From an uncultured Acidobacteriaceae bacterium (GTDB lineage Bacteria; Acidobacteriota; Terriglobia; Terriglobales; Acidobacteriaceae): a stretch of 64,000 bases of DNA. The first letter of the stretch is position 1; each line of letters begins with the position of its first letter. The position numbers were made by a program, and so were the translations under genes. The DNA lies in assembly GCA_903842065.1 (NCBI GenBank), contig CAIMKZ010000063.1, forward strand, positions 82,771 to 146,770, in the 5' to 3' direction. A model generated the notes under the pieces. The model had not been told where the DNA came from, did no database searches, and was given only the letters and a program-made list of their open reading frames with translations. Of the stretch, positions 34,596-42,801 are shown piece after piece.

Positions 34596-35825
34596 TTACG
34601 CCTTGGCCAGCGCCACCATCGAAAGCAGGTCGACGTGCTTCATCTCTGTCAGAGACTCGAGTGTCTTCTGGCGCGAATCGTAGTCGTGAATAAACATGCG
34701 GTGCAACACGACGATCGCTTCCACCAGCTCCGCGTCGCTGGGCGCCGCATCGAAGCTGCCCACCAGAACGCCTTTCATGAGCGCATAGCAGACGTTGAAG
34801 AACATGAAGTTCTCCCACACGCTGCCTCTCGCCACCGGCATCATGGCGCGCAGATAGAGGCACACCATCGCGTGTTCGAGCAGCGTCTCCCGTTCGCACA
34901 GGAATTCTTTGAGGCTCTCTTTACGCCGGAGATAACGCTCGCTGTCGGCAAGCTCCAGCCTATGCGCCGTCTCGCCGTCCAGCTCTACCTCGACAATGCC
35001 AAAGCCAAGTCCATGGAGAATCCGCTTTGCATCCGCGCCGTACGCCGCGTGATCGAGCAGGCTAAGCAGAGTATTTCCGCAGATCGTGAGCACTGCCCTC
35101 GGGCCAAACGAGTACTCGGCAAACTTCGCGAGAGTCTTTTCGAGATTCTCTGTCGCTACGAACTTTTCCATTGCCGCGCGCACTTCGCCCACGCGGCCGT
35201 TGCGCTCGAGCCAGTCAACCAGACTCATCGCATTGCCGAGCAATACCATCCGGTCGTCAAGAGGGAAGTGGCGGTCCTGCAACAGTTGAAGTCCCCATCG
35301 CATGAGATCGGGGTACAGCTCGAGCAGCGGTCTTTTCGCAAAGTGCTCTCTTGCAATGTTTGCGTGAGAACTGCCGCTTTTCTCAGTGATTGATTCTTCT
35401 GCTATCCGAACTGGCTCGCTTCTGTTGAGCAGCAGCTCGACAATCGCCTCGCAGCTGAGCGAAGGAAAGATGTACTGGTCGTCGAGGAATGAGATGCGGA
35501 TGTTAGGAAAGTCATTGCAGGTGGCGCACAGACCATCGCTGCCTAGCACCTTCCAGCCGCACAGCCGGTCTTCGGTAAGCAGCGCGCAGAAGCCGTCTTC
35601 GCGCATCTTCGCAAGGCTGCTATTGTGCTCTCCTGAGCTGCAAGGGTTTGCGATCAGGCTTGCGTTCGCGAGCGTGTGTGCGTCTGTACCGGGCTCGCTG
35701 CTCATCGCCGACTCAAGCTCCTGCGCCGTGAGCACTACTTCCCAGTCGCGGCAGCAGGTGCGTCGGCATTCTCCGCGCTTGCAGTCGAAGGCTTGCAAAA
35801 AATCAGGCTGAATGCGCTGCGCCAT
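34596..35825 (-). CDS. FliB-like flagellin lysine-N-methylase family protein
   Basis: 409 residues starting MAQRIQPDFLQAFDCKRGEC; this ATG has a GGAG nearby and gives the usual family N-terminus, whereas an upstream in-frame ATG (35873) has no ribosome site. Cysteine-rich start FDCKRGECRRTCCRDW and later FCALLTEDRLCGWKVLGSDGLCATCNDFPN match the FliB family (Fe-S or zinc-binding cysteines). FliB methylates lysines of flagellin in Salmonella. No flagellar genes are nearby, so the substrate here may be another protein. It lies between catabolic genes in the same direction as the second HAD gene (16 bp apart), which suggests cotranscription. Confidence 0.72.
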   Translation of the reverse strand: MAQRIQPDFLQAFDCKRGECRRTCCRDWEVVLTAQELESAMSSEPGTDAHTLANASLIANPCSSGEHNSSLAKMREDGFCALLTEDRLCGWKVLGSDGLCATCNDFPNIRISFLDDQYIFPSLSCEAIVELLLNRSEPVRIAEESITEKSGSSHANIAREHFAKRPLLELYPDLMRWGLQLLQDRHFPLDDRMVLLGNAMSLVDWLERNGRVGEVRAAMEKFVATENLEKTLAKFAEYSFGPRAVLTICGNTLLSLLDHAAYGADAKRILHGLGFGIVEVELDGETAHRLELADSERYLRRKESLKEFLCERETLLEHAMVCLYLRAMMPVARGSVWENFMFFNVCYALMKGVLVGSFDAAPSDAELVEAIVVLHRMFIHDYDSRQKTLESLTEMKHVDLLSMVALAKA

Positions 35826-35903
35826 GCGAACACGCTCCGGTCTTTCATCGTATGCGATGAGCCTGCGCGGCATCCGTGATGCAGAAGGGTCGAGCGCAGT
35901 GCC

Positions 35904-37190
35904 TTACCCTACCGAATACACAATCGGCTTCAGCGGGGCTTCGACTTCGATCTCGGGAACGCCTTTGTTATTCACCACCACCTGCGTATACGGGTGATTC
36001 GTTCCCGGAACCCACTGCCCGCCCACCAGCGGCGTGGTGCAGATGTTTTTTACCGGCCCGTTCTTCCAGTTCACGCGGCCTACGACCGTCTCGCAGTCGG
36101 ACTCGCGAATTGCCGCCGCCACCGACTCCGGCGAGTCGATGTTCTTCGTTCGCTTGAGCACATCGACGGCGACGGTGAACAGCGCGTGCTTGAAGCCCAG
36201 GATCGGCGTCCATTGCCTGCCCGTCTCGCGCTCCCATGCCGCGCACAGCTCACTGGCGTTCAGGCCGGTGATGGCGCAGCGGTAGGGGCGGCGCGGCGAC
36301 CACCAGCTCTCGACGGTAAGATTGGCGGCGCGCGTGCCCAGGCTCTCGACCGCTGCCGGCATTACCAGCGCTTTGGCCACGGTTACGATCATGGGGCGGA
36401 AACCCATCTGCGCAGCCTGGCTCCAGAACGCAGTGAACCCCGAGATGGGAAACCCTCCCGTCACAATCTCTACGCCCGTGTGCTTGAAGATGCCGATCTG
36501 CGCCGAGAAGTCGGTCGCAGCGCCGTCGAAGCGTCCGGGATCGATGTAGCGGAATCCGCGGGCCTTGAGAAGCGGCGGAAAGCCGGTCTTCTCGTCGGCC
36601 AGCCCGATCCCATTGGAGTCGTTGGCCCACAGGAAGCCGACCAGCTTGTTCGTCGGCAGCGATTCCCATAAGTTGACGTAGACCCGCATCAGATCGTCCA
36701 GGCCCCAGAAGAAGTGGTAGGTCCAGTCGAAGGGCTCGGCCTTCGTTCCGCCGCGGCCAAAGAAGCACGGCTCCCAGGGCGCGTCTGTGGTGATGCAGGG
36801 AACCTCGTTGATCTCGGCCTGGTCGCTCACCGGAACCACCGTCTCTGGCGTGTCGGCTGTGAGCAGCAGGTCCACGTTATACCGCTTGATCAGCTCAGAG
36901 GCAACTTCGGCGGCGCGATTCGAGTCTGACCGCGAGTCCTTGGCGATGATCTCGACCGGGTAGTGCTCCCCGGCGATCGTGAGTCCCCCAGCGAGGATTT
37001 TGCGGATGCCCTTGAGAACAAAGGGATCGGCATCGCCGAAGGCGGCGATCTCTCCGGTCTGCGGGCTTATGAATCCGATCTTGACGACGCGATTGGCCGA
37101 GCTGCGCCTGCGGCATCCGGCGATGGCAAAGCCGCCGATGAGCGCCGAACGCTCCACAAACTTCCGCCGCGTAATGGAGCCGGTTTGCAT
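35904..37190 (-). CDS. Tat-exported LivK-type substrate-binding protein
   Basis: 428 residues from the ATG at 37188-37190 (GAGGCGACAGGAAG upstream). Twin-arginine signal SITRRKFVERSALIGGFAIA followed by GC, giving also a lipobox-like AIAGC, so probably a Tat-exported lipoprotein. The mature part is a type I periplasmic binding protein (VVKIGFISPQTGEIAAFGDA, VDLLLTADTPETVVPVSDQA, VGFLWANDSNGIGLADEK), family of branched-chain amino acid/amide/aromatic binding proteins. No permease or ATPase gene lies nearby, so it either serves a distant ABC transporter or acts as a sensor/scavenger. Divergent from the molybdoenzyme gene, hinting at a shared aromatic substrate. Confidence 0.85.
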   Translation of the reverse strand: MQTGSITRRKFVERSALIGGFAIAGCRRRSSANRVVKIGFISPQTGEIAAFGDADPFVLKGIRKILAGGLTIAGEHYPVEIIAKDSRSDSNRAAEVASELIKRYNVDLLLTADTPETVVPVSDQAEINEVPCITTDAPWEPCFFGRGGTKAEPFDWTYHFFWGLDDLMRVYVNLWESLPTNKLVGFLWANDSNGIGLADEKTGFPPLLKARGFRYIDPGRFDGAATDFSAQIGIFKHTGVEIVTGGFPISGFTAFWSQAAQMGFRPMIVTVAKALVMPAAVESLGTRAANLTVESWWSPRRPYRCAITGLNASELCAAWERETGRQWTPILGFKHALFTVAVDVLKRTKNIDSPESVAAAIRESDCETVVGRVNWKNGPVKNICTTPLVGGQWVPGTNHPYTQVVVNNKGVPEIEVEAPLKPIVYSVG

Positions 37191-37299
37191 CTTCCTGTCG
37201 CCTCGCGATATTCGCACAATCCAACATCATTTTAGCCGCGCGGAGCGATCGAGCCGATGATTGCTGAGCGGTTGCAGCCGTGCGCGGCAGTTGCGGCCC

Positions 37300-37337
37300 A
37301 ATGCCGCGAAGGCATTGACTGATGCCGCTCAGGCATT
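37300..37337. promoter_or_regulatory. two tandem 17-bp palindromes in a divergent promoter region
   Basis: AATGCCGCGAAGGCATT (37300-37316) and GATGCCGCTCAGGCATT (37321-37337), starts 21 bp apart, lie between the Tat-binding-protein gene and the molybdoenzyme gene (316-bp gap). The layout suggests a dimeric repressor or activator binding on one DNA face. No convincing -35/-10 pair could be placed. Confidence 0.5.
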
Positions 37338-37506
37338 ACGTACCGCCCTTTGACTATAGTTCTGGTATCGCTGTCGCGGTGGCGTTACACTATTCCGGAA
37401 CGAGTGCGAAAGATCGTGCGTGAGAATCTGTTTGCCGTGTCTCGCGGCGGCAGTGAACGTGGATCCCAAATAAGATTGTCGTCAATTAGTGAAACGAGGG
37501 CATCTG

Positions 37507-39774
37507 ATGCAGGTTGATGAGAACACCAAGGTATATAAGATGGGCGCATGGTCGCCCGGTCCAGGCTGTCATGGCGGCTGCGGCGTAGAGATCTCCGTCA
37601 AAGACGGCAAGTTCGTCAAAATCGAAGGCGATGTGGATCACCCCTATCACGAGGGACGGCTTTGCCCGCGTGCGCTGGCTCTCGGCCAGTACATCAATCA
37701 CCCCGACCGCCTTCGCTGGCCGCTGAAGCGCGTGGGCGAACGCGGCTCCGGCAAGTGGGCGCGCATCAGCTGGGATGAGGCGCTGGACACCTGCGAGAGC
37801 AAGCTGCGCGATATCCGCGACAAGTACGGGGCAGAGTCAATGGTCTTTGGCCAGGGAACCGGACGCGACTCCGGCGGCCCCATTCTCTTCCTCGCCTACG
37901 CCTACGGCAGCCCCAACTGGACGCTCTTCGGCCTCTCCGGCATCGCCTGCTTCACGCCGCGGCTGGCTGCCTGCTTCCAGGTCATGGGCGACATGACCTT
38001 CCCCGACGCGGCGCAGTTCTTCCCCGAGCGCTACGACGATCCCGACTGGAAGTGCCCCGAGGTGATCGTGAGCTGGGCACGCAACCTTCAGGGCTCGCAG
38101 TGCGCCGACCACTACTTCAGCGGCCACTACGTTACCGACATGATGAAGCGCGGCGCAAAGCTCATCGTCGTCGATCCGGTCAACGGCTGGGAGGCATCGC
38201 GCGCCGAGCTCTGGCTGCGCATCCGTCCCGGCGCGGACGGCGCTCTGGCGCTGGGCATGATCAAGGTCATCATCGAAGAGAACCTCTACAACAAGGAGTT
38301 CGTCGACAAGTGGACCTTCGGCTTTGACAAGCTCAAGGCGCACGTGGCCTCGATGACGCTCGATGAGATCGAGCAGATCACCTGGGTGCCCAAGGAAAAG
38401 ATCATCCTTGCTGCCCGTATGTACGCCAAGGCCAAGCCGGCCTCGATGCGTTTCGGACAGCCGCTCGATTCAAACGCCGAAGCAGTGGCCACTATTCACG
38501 GCCTGGCCAGCCTCTGGGCGCTCACCGGCAACATCGACAACCCCGGCGGCAATATCATCACCCGCCCGCCCAAGGGCGTGACCCTCTATCCCTACTCCAC
38601 CGAAGAGGTCATTCAGCTCTACGGCCAGGAGTTCGTCAACAAGATGAACCTGAAGCGCATCGGCGCGGACCAGTATCCGCTGGTGAAGAACTTCCGCTCC
38701 TGGGCCATGTCCGACGACGTGCTCAAGCAGATGGAGACCGGCACTCCGTATCCGGTTAAGGGCCTCTGGTGCCAGACCAACAACTTCATCGCCGGTACCG
38801 CGCAGGACCCCAAGCGCCACTGGGAGGCCGTCCGCAAGCTCGAGTTCAACGTCGTCGTCGATACCTTCATGACTCCGACCGCGCAGCTCATTGCAGACAT
38901 CGTGCTGCCAGCGGCCGCGCTCTCTGAGAAGGACTCGGTCTTCACCACCGGCGTACCCTGCAACCCCATCTACAAGGTTGCGACGGTTGACGAAGCGCGC
39001 CCCGACTGGGAGATCAACTTCGAGTTGGCCAAGAGGCTCAACCCGCAGGCAGTGCCGTGGGCCAACGTCCGCGGCCTCTTCGATCAGCGCCTTGCCGTCA
39101 TCGGAAAAACCTTTGAAACGCTGATCGATTCCGGCTACGTGATGGCTCCCAAGGGCGATGCCACCACCCCCTACAACCGCCATGAGAAAGGCCTGTTGCG
39201 CCCCGATGGTCAGCCGGGCTTCCGCACTCCTTCGGGCAAGTTCGAATTCTACTCGCAGAAATTCGAAGAGTACGGCCTCAACCCCTTGCCTTATCACGAG
39301 GAGCCCATCGAGAGCCCCTTCAAGACGCCGGAGATCTACAAGGACTACCCGCTCATCATGATGACCGGCCGCCGCGTCGGCGTCATGTTCCACTCCGAGC
39401 ACCGGCAGATTCCATGGCTGCGCGAACTCAACCCCCATCCGTCCATCGATCTTCACCCGGACACCGCCAAGGAGTACGGCATCAAGGACGGCGACTGGGT
39501 TCTGATCGAGGGCACCATGGGCAAGGCTAAGCGCCGCGCCAAGATCACGCCCATCATGCATCCCAAGATCGTGATGGCCCAGCATGGATGGTGGATTCCC
39601 GAGGCCACCTACAACGGCGACGGAAACCCCTACAAGGTCTGGGACATCAACGTGAACCAGCTCATCCCGATGGGCCACAACAGCAAGTCGGGCTTCGGCG
39701 GCGCCTTTACCAAGACCATGCTGTGCCGCATCTCGAAGGTCAAGGAAGGCGAGGAGGTCAATTATGGCAGCTAG
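37507..39774 (+). CDS. molybdopterin-dependent oxidoreductase (DMSO reductase superfamily, Cys-ligand type)
   Basis: 755 residues from the ATG at 37507 (CGAGGG upstream). The N-terminal iron-sulfur motif is GPGCHGGCGV with C21 and C25, then C53 in GRLCPRA: the usual CX2CX3CX27C pattern with the first cysteine replaced by Gly18. The likely Mo ligand is Cys148 in SGIACFTPR. Bis-MGD binding blocks follow (VVDPVNGWEASRAELWLRIRPGADGALA, LTGNIDNPGGN, FRTPSGKFEF, DGDWVLIEG, GHNSKSGFGG). No Tat signal, so cytoplasmic. Its stop overlaps a small ferredoxin-like gene. Relatives include acetylene hydratase and catechol dehydroxylase-like enzymes; here it probably reduces or dehydroxylates an aromatic or alicyclic intermediate. 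Substrate unknown. Confidence 0.85.
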   Translation: MQVDENTKVYKMGAWSPGPGCHGGCGVEISVKDGKFVKIEGDVDHPYHEGRLCPRALALGQYINHPDRLRWPLKRVGERGSGKWARISWDEALDTCESKLRDIRDKYGAESMVFGQGTGRDSGGPILFLAYAYGSPNWTLFGLSGIACFTPRLAACFQVMGDMTFPDAAQFFPERYDDPDWKCPEVIVSWARNLQGSQCADHYFSGHYVTDMMKRGAKLIVVDPVNGWEASRAELWLRIRPGADGALALGMIKVIIEENLYNKEFVDKWTFGFDKLKAHVASMTLDEIEQITWVPKEKIILAARMYAKAKPASMRFGQPLDSNAEAVATIHGLASLWALTGNIDNPGGNIITRPPKGVTLYPYSTEEVIQLYGQEFVNKMNLKRIGADQYPLVKNFRSWAMSDDVLKQMETGTPYPVKGLWCQTNNFIAGTAQDPKRHWEAVRKLEFNVVVDTFMTPTAQLIADIVLPAAALSEKDSVFTTGVPCNPIYKVATVDEARPDWEINFELAKRLNPQAVPWANVRGLFDQRLAVIGKTFETLIDSGYVMAPKGDATTPYNRHEKGLLRPDGQPGFRTPSGKFEFYSQKFEEYGLNPLPYHEEPIESPFKTPEIYKDYPLIMMTGRRVGVMFHSEHRQIPWLRELNPHPSIDLHPDTAKEYGIKDGDWVLIEGTMGKAKRRAKITPIMHPKIVMAQHGWWIPEATYNGDGNPYKVWDINVNQLIPMGHNSKSGFGGAFTKTMLCRISKVKEGEEVNYGS

Positions 39775-40099
39775 AAACGGCTTGATGATCGATTACGACT
39801 TCTGCACCGGCTGCAACTCGTGCGTTGTGGCCTGCAAGCAGGAGCACAGCTACCCCGTCGGCAAGGGCGGCATCAACCTCGTCGAGATCATGACACCGCT
39901 GCCCGACGACCGCATCCGCATCGACTACATCCCGTTCACCACGGCCTACTGCGACTTGTGCTACACGCGCACCACGAGGGGCGAGCAGCCTGCCTGCGTC
40001 AAACACTGCCAGGCCGCCTGCATGTACTTCGGCACCCTGCCGGAGCTTGCAGCCAAGATGGAAGCAAAGCCGCATTGCGTGCTCTTCACGCCGCGGTAA
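39764..40099 (+). CDS. small [4Fe-4S] electron-transfer subunit of the preceding molybdoenzyme
   Basis: 111 residues; ATG at 39764 overlaps the end of the molybdoenzyme gene by 11 nt, with GAGGAGG as ribosome site. Cysteine groups CTGCNSCVVACKQEH (16 residues) and CDLCYTRTTRGEQPACVKHC plus a following C give two [4Fe-4S] sites. It is much shorter than the ~270-residue beta subunits of the transhydroxylase pairs and lacks their third cluster and C-terminal beta-sandwich. Passes electrons to or from the large subunit in the cytoplasm; no membrane anchor gene follows. Ends at a strong terminator. Confidence 0.87.
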   Translation: MAARNGLMIDYDFCTGCNSCVVACKQEHSYPVGKGGINLVEIMTPLPDDRIRIDYIPFTTAYCDLCYTRTTRGEQPACVKHCQAACMYFGTLPELAAKMEAKPHCVLFTPR

Positions 40100-40116
40100 C
40101 TTTGAAGTAAAACAAC

Positions 40117-40155
40117 AGCGCCGGACCTCGTGAGAGGTCCGGCGCTTTACTTTTT
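40117..40155 (+). terminator. terminator of the molybdoenzyme operon
   Basis: Perfect 13-bp stem AGCGCCGGACCTC / GAGGTCCGGCGCT (40117-40129 with 40134-40146), loop GTGA, followed by TTACTTTTT. Confidence 0.88.
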
Positions 40156-40180
40156 CTCAGCTTACAGTCCACAACTCTGG

Positions 40181-40210
40181 GTGCCCCAGGTCTCGATTTT
40201 GAGACCTGGG
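40181..40210. repeat. palindromic intergenic element of the GTGCCCC family (copy 4)
   Basis: GTGCCCCAGGTCTC, loop ATTTTGAGA start, closing GAGACCTGGG; same stem core as copy 1 at 2.8 kb. Confidence 0.65.
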
Positions 40211-40250
40211 AAGCCCGTGCTCTCAACACGCCATCAACAATCCAAACACT

Positions 40251-40322
40251 TGAAGGGTACGGCCTTCAGGCCGTACGTATACGCAGCTCAATGAAACGTG
40301 GGCTATAGCCCCTGAGGGAATG
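40251..40322. repeat. bipartite hairpin repeat (family with GGGCTTTAGCCCC), copy 1
   Basis: TACGGCCTTCAGGCCGTA hairpin, about 28 bp spacer, then GGGCTATAGCCCCTGAGGGA. Related copies at 47821 and 56397 share both hairpins and the CTGAGGGA-like tail. Confidence 0.65.
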
Positions 40323-40340
40323 TAATGCGCTTCCGGCGAT

Positions 40341-40955
40341 TCAATAGCGGGTATCGGATACAAATTCCGAAGGTCCAATCTTCAACATAACGTCATCGGA
40401 TTTACTGTGGTCCTCATCATTTGGCCCGATCATTAAAGTTAAAATCTTTGCTCTCCAGTCCCAAAGCACCTCATCGACCAGGTAATCCGGCCCAACATCG
40501 CTGAAGTCTGGCGCATCACCCCCAAACTTCTTTTGCCACGCTATCTCTGCGGTCTTTAGCAAATCGATGCACTCGTAATGGGCATCCTTCGACATAAACC
40601 AAAGTAAGCGAGTAAACTCCTCGGTTGTTCCTGTCCATATAAAGTCAAGCTTGCCATCGTGATTCATATCTGCATCAACAAGAATTCCAGCAGAAGGGTT
40701 TGTGTCGGGTTTACCCTTGTCGCAATATCCCGTAAGCAAGCGGAAGACTTCATGCTTTTGATTGTTGCGCAATGAAAACACCTGGTAGGTATCGCCCTTT
40801 ATGCATCGCAATGTCGATATGAGACTCTTGGTAGCCGTTTTGGGTTTAATATTTTCAGGCCAGAGATTGACTATCTGCTGTGCTTGTCCAGAACACACAC
40901 GCGAGATTGCGAGCATCGCAAGGAATGCGCTAACGAGCTTGACTCTCAGTGACAT
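40341..40955 (-). CDS. secreted protein of unknown function
   Basis: 204 residues if it starts at MSLRVKLVSAFLAMLAISRV, which gives a normal signal peptide cleaved after CSGQAQ. A TTG 33 bp upstream is a possible longer start but adds a non-signal-like extension. The mature part contains DADMNHDGKLDFIW, an EF-hand/FG-GAP-like calcium loop (D-x-N-x-D-G-x-x-D), suggesting calcium binding. No family recognised. Base composition is clearly more AT-rich than the neighbours, pointing to a different origin. It sits alone between repeat elements and the pcaD gene. Confidence 0.65.
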   Translation of the reverse strand: MSLRVKLVSAFLAMLAISRVCSGQAQQIVNLWPENIKPKTATKSLISTLRCIKGDTYQVFSLRNNQKHEVFRLLTGYCDKGKPDTNPSAGILVDADMNHDGKLDFIWTGTTEEFTRLLWFMSKDAHYECIDLLKTAEIAWQKKFGGDAPDFSDVGPDYLVDEVLWDWRAKILTLMIGPNDEDHSKSDDVMLKIGPSEFVSDTRY

Positions 40956-41017
40956 AAACCAAGCCGATCTGAAAACCGCGCGGCCCAATGGTTTCGGGTC
41001 GCGCGTTACTGCTTTCC

Positions 41018-41812
41018 CTACGCCTTCTTATCCTGCCGCAACAAAAACTCCAGCACGCCCTTGGTAAACGCCTCCGCATCCTCGATGTTCGACACATGCG
41101 CCGAGTCAAACACCAACTCCTCCGCGCCCTTGATCTCGGCGAGCAGAAACTTCGACAGCTCGGGCGGCGTCGCCATGTCGCTTCGGCCGTAGGCCACCAG
41201 CGTTGGCGCGGTGATCGTCTTCGCCGTCGCCCGCTGGTCCATGTCGCGGATGGCCTCGCAGCAGGAGGCATAGCCCTCGGCCGGAGTGGCCAGAATCATC
41301 CCCAGCACTCGCTCGGTCTCATCCGGACGCTGCGCGAAGAAGCTCTCGGTAAACCAGCCCTTGATAAAGTCCCGGGCGAGCGCGTCCATTCCCTTCGTGC
41401 GCGCGGTCGCAATCAGCGGATTCCAGAAATCCGGCGCGCTGATCTCCGCCGCGCTATCGGACAAAACCAGCGATAACAGCCGCTCCGGCGCATGAGCGCC
41501 CAGCCACTGGCCCACCATGCCGCCCATCGACAATCCGCAGAAGTGCGCATTCTCAATCTTCAGTTCATTGAGCAGCGCTAGCACATCGCGCGCAAGCTGT
41601 TCGATCGAATAAGGCCCCTTTGGAACCGCTGACTGCCCATGCCCGCGCGTGTCGTAGCGCAAGAGTGAAAAATGCTCCGAAAACTCGGGAACCTGGTGCG
41701 ACCACATGGAGAGATTGGTAGCCAGCGAGTTCGACAGCACCAGCACCGGCTTGCCGGCCGTGGCGTCGAACTCATAATGAATCGTGGTTTGCGGGGTCGT
41801 AACCGTGGGCAT
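41018..41812 (-). CDS. pcaD: 3-oxoadipate enol-lactonase-like alpha/beta hydrolase
   Basis: 264 residues starting MPTVTTPQTTIHYEFDATAG with GGAGG 11 nt upstream. Alpha/beta-hydrolase features: oxyanion-region NSLATNLSMW, RYDTRGHGQS, nucleophile elbow CGLSMGGMVGQWLG (Ser), a late acid in YGRSDMATPP, and the His in DSAHVSNIEDAEAF. The RGHGQSAVPKGPYSIEQLARDV region is typical of PcaD. PcaD opens 3-oxoadipate enol-lactone in the ortho pathway. The other ortho-pathway genes are not here, so it may act on another lactone or enol-lactone made in the island. Followed upstream by an IclR gene in the same direction (83 bp). Confidence 0.8.
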   Translation of the reverse strand: MPTVTTPQTTIHYEFDATAGKPVLVLSNSLATNLSMWSHQVPEFSEHFSLLRYDTRGHGQSAVPKGPYSIEQLARDVLALLNELKIENAHFCGLSMGGMVGQWLGAHAPERLLSLVLSDSAAEISAPDFWNPLIATARTKGMDALARDFIKGWFTESFFAQRPDETERVLGMILATPAEGYASCCEAIRDMDQRATAKTITAPTLVAYGRSDMATPPELSKFLLAEIKGAEELVFDSAHVSNIEDAEAFTKGVLEFLLRQDKKA

Positions 41813-41895
41813 ACCTGAACAGGCCTCCGGGGATTGAACTGCTACGAGTTTACTAGAGCTTTTTGTCGGCACGCGAGAGGAAGGGGATCGAGCAA

Positions 41896-42723
41896 TTACT
41901 TCTTCGGTGCCTCGTAGAACAGATGCGCCGACAGCATCGCCGCCGCCTTGCTAAGCAGCGCGATATTCACCGGATCGGTGATCTTGTGGGCGCGGCCCGC
42001 GGGCACACACAGCGTCAACGCCGCCACCGGCTTCTTCATGTGGTTCAATACCGCCACGGAAACCGTATGCACGCCGGTGTTGGCCTCGCCGCGATCGAAG
42101 GCCACTCCATCGCGCCGCACGTTCTCAAGCTGCGCCCGGAACGCCTCGGCCGTGGTGATGGTGTTTCCGGTAATGCGCGAAAAGCTGCCGCTGAGCATGT
42201 GCTCGGTAAACGCCGGATCGGAGTAAGCAAGAATCGCCTTGGCTCCGGCTGAGACGTGCATGGGCAGCGAATCGGGAAAGGTGATCGAGAGCGGCGGCGG
42301 TCCCACAGCGCCGCACACCACGCGCGCAATGCCTGTGGGCAGCAGCACATCGAGGCAGACGCTCTCATGGACCGCATCGCGCAAATATTCCACATACGGC
42401 TGGCCGATCTGGCCCATGCGCTCCTGCTGCGAAACTTCGACGGCCATTCCCAGTTGCGCCGCGGTCCGGCCCAGCTCGTACTTCTGGGTCTTCTCGTCCT
42501 GTTGCAGCAGCCCGTAGTGTTCCAGTACGTGCGTCAGCCGGCTCACCGTGGACTTGTTCAGCTTGAGCGACGAGCTCAGCTCGGAGTTTCCTGCAGGATT
42601 GTTGTCGGGGATAAACGAGAGAAGAATGCCGAGAGCCTTCTGCACAGAGCTGTACTCGAGGGCTTTGTTATCGGCCAATTTGCCTTGGCGGTCTTCGTCG
42701 GCTGTCGCGGGCATCGTCTTCAT
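41896..42723 (-). CDS. IclR-family transcriptional regulator
   Basis: 275 residues from the ATG at 42721-42723; an in-frame upstream GTG/ATG extension lacks features. N-terminal winged helix-turn-helix (SSVQKALGILLSFIPDNNPA, LSSSLKLNKSTVSRLTHVLE) then a GAF-like effector domain (HESVCLDVLLPTGIARVVCG, LPMHVSAGAKAILAY, VRRDGVAFDRGEANTGVHTV, VSVAVLNHMKKPVAALTLCV). IclR regulators of the PcaR/PobR/PcaU group respond to aromatic acids or ring-cleavage products. It lies in a minus-strand run with the crotonase and pcaD, 1.7 kb from the promoter with two 13-bp repeats at 44309-44342, the most likely target. Confidence 0.9.
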   Translation of the reverse strand: MKTMPATADEDRQGKLADNKALEYSSVQKALGILLSFIPDNNPAGNSELSSSLKLNKSTVSRLTHVLEHYGLLQQDEKTQKYELGRTAAQLGMAVEVSQQERMGQIGQPYVEYLRDAVHESVCLDVLLPTGIARVVCGAVGPPPLSITFPDSLPMHVSAGAKAILAYSDPAFTEHMLSGSFSRITGNTITTAEAFRAQLENVRRDGVAFDRGEANTGVHTVSVAVLNHMKKPVAALTLCVPAGRAHKITDPVNIALLSKAAAMLSAHLFYEAPKK

Positions 42724-42801
42724 GGTACACGCGGAGCCGAGTGGCGGCTCCCGGACAGAAATACGGCCGGCCATTTGTGATCGTGGCCGGCCGCGTTGGG
42801 T

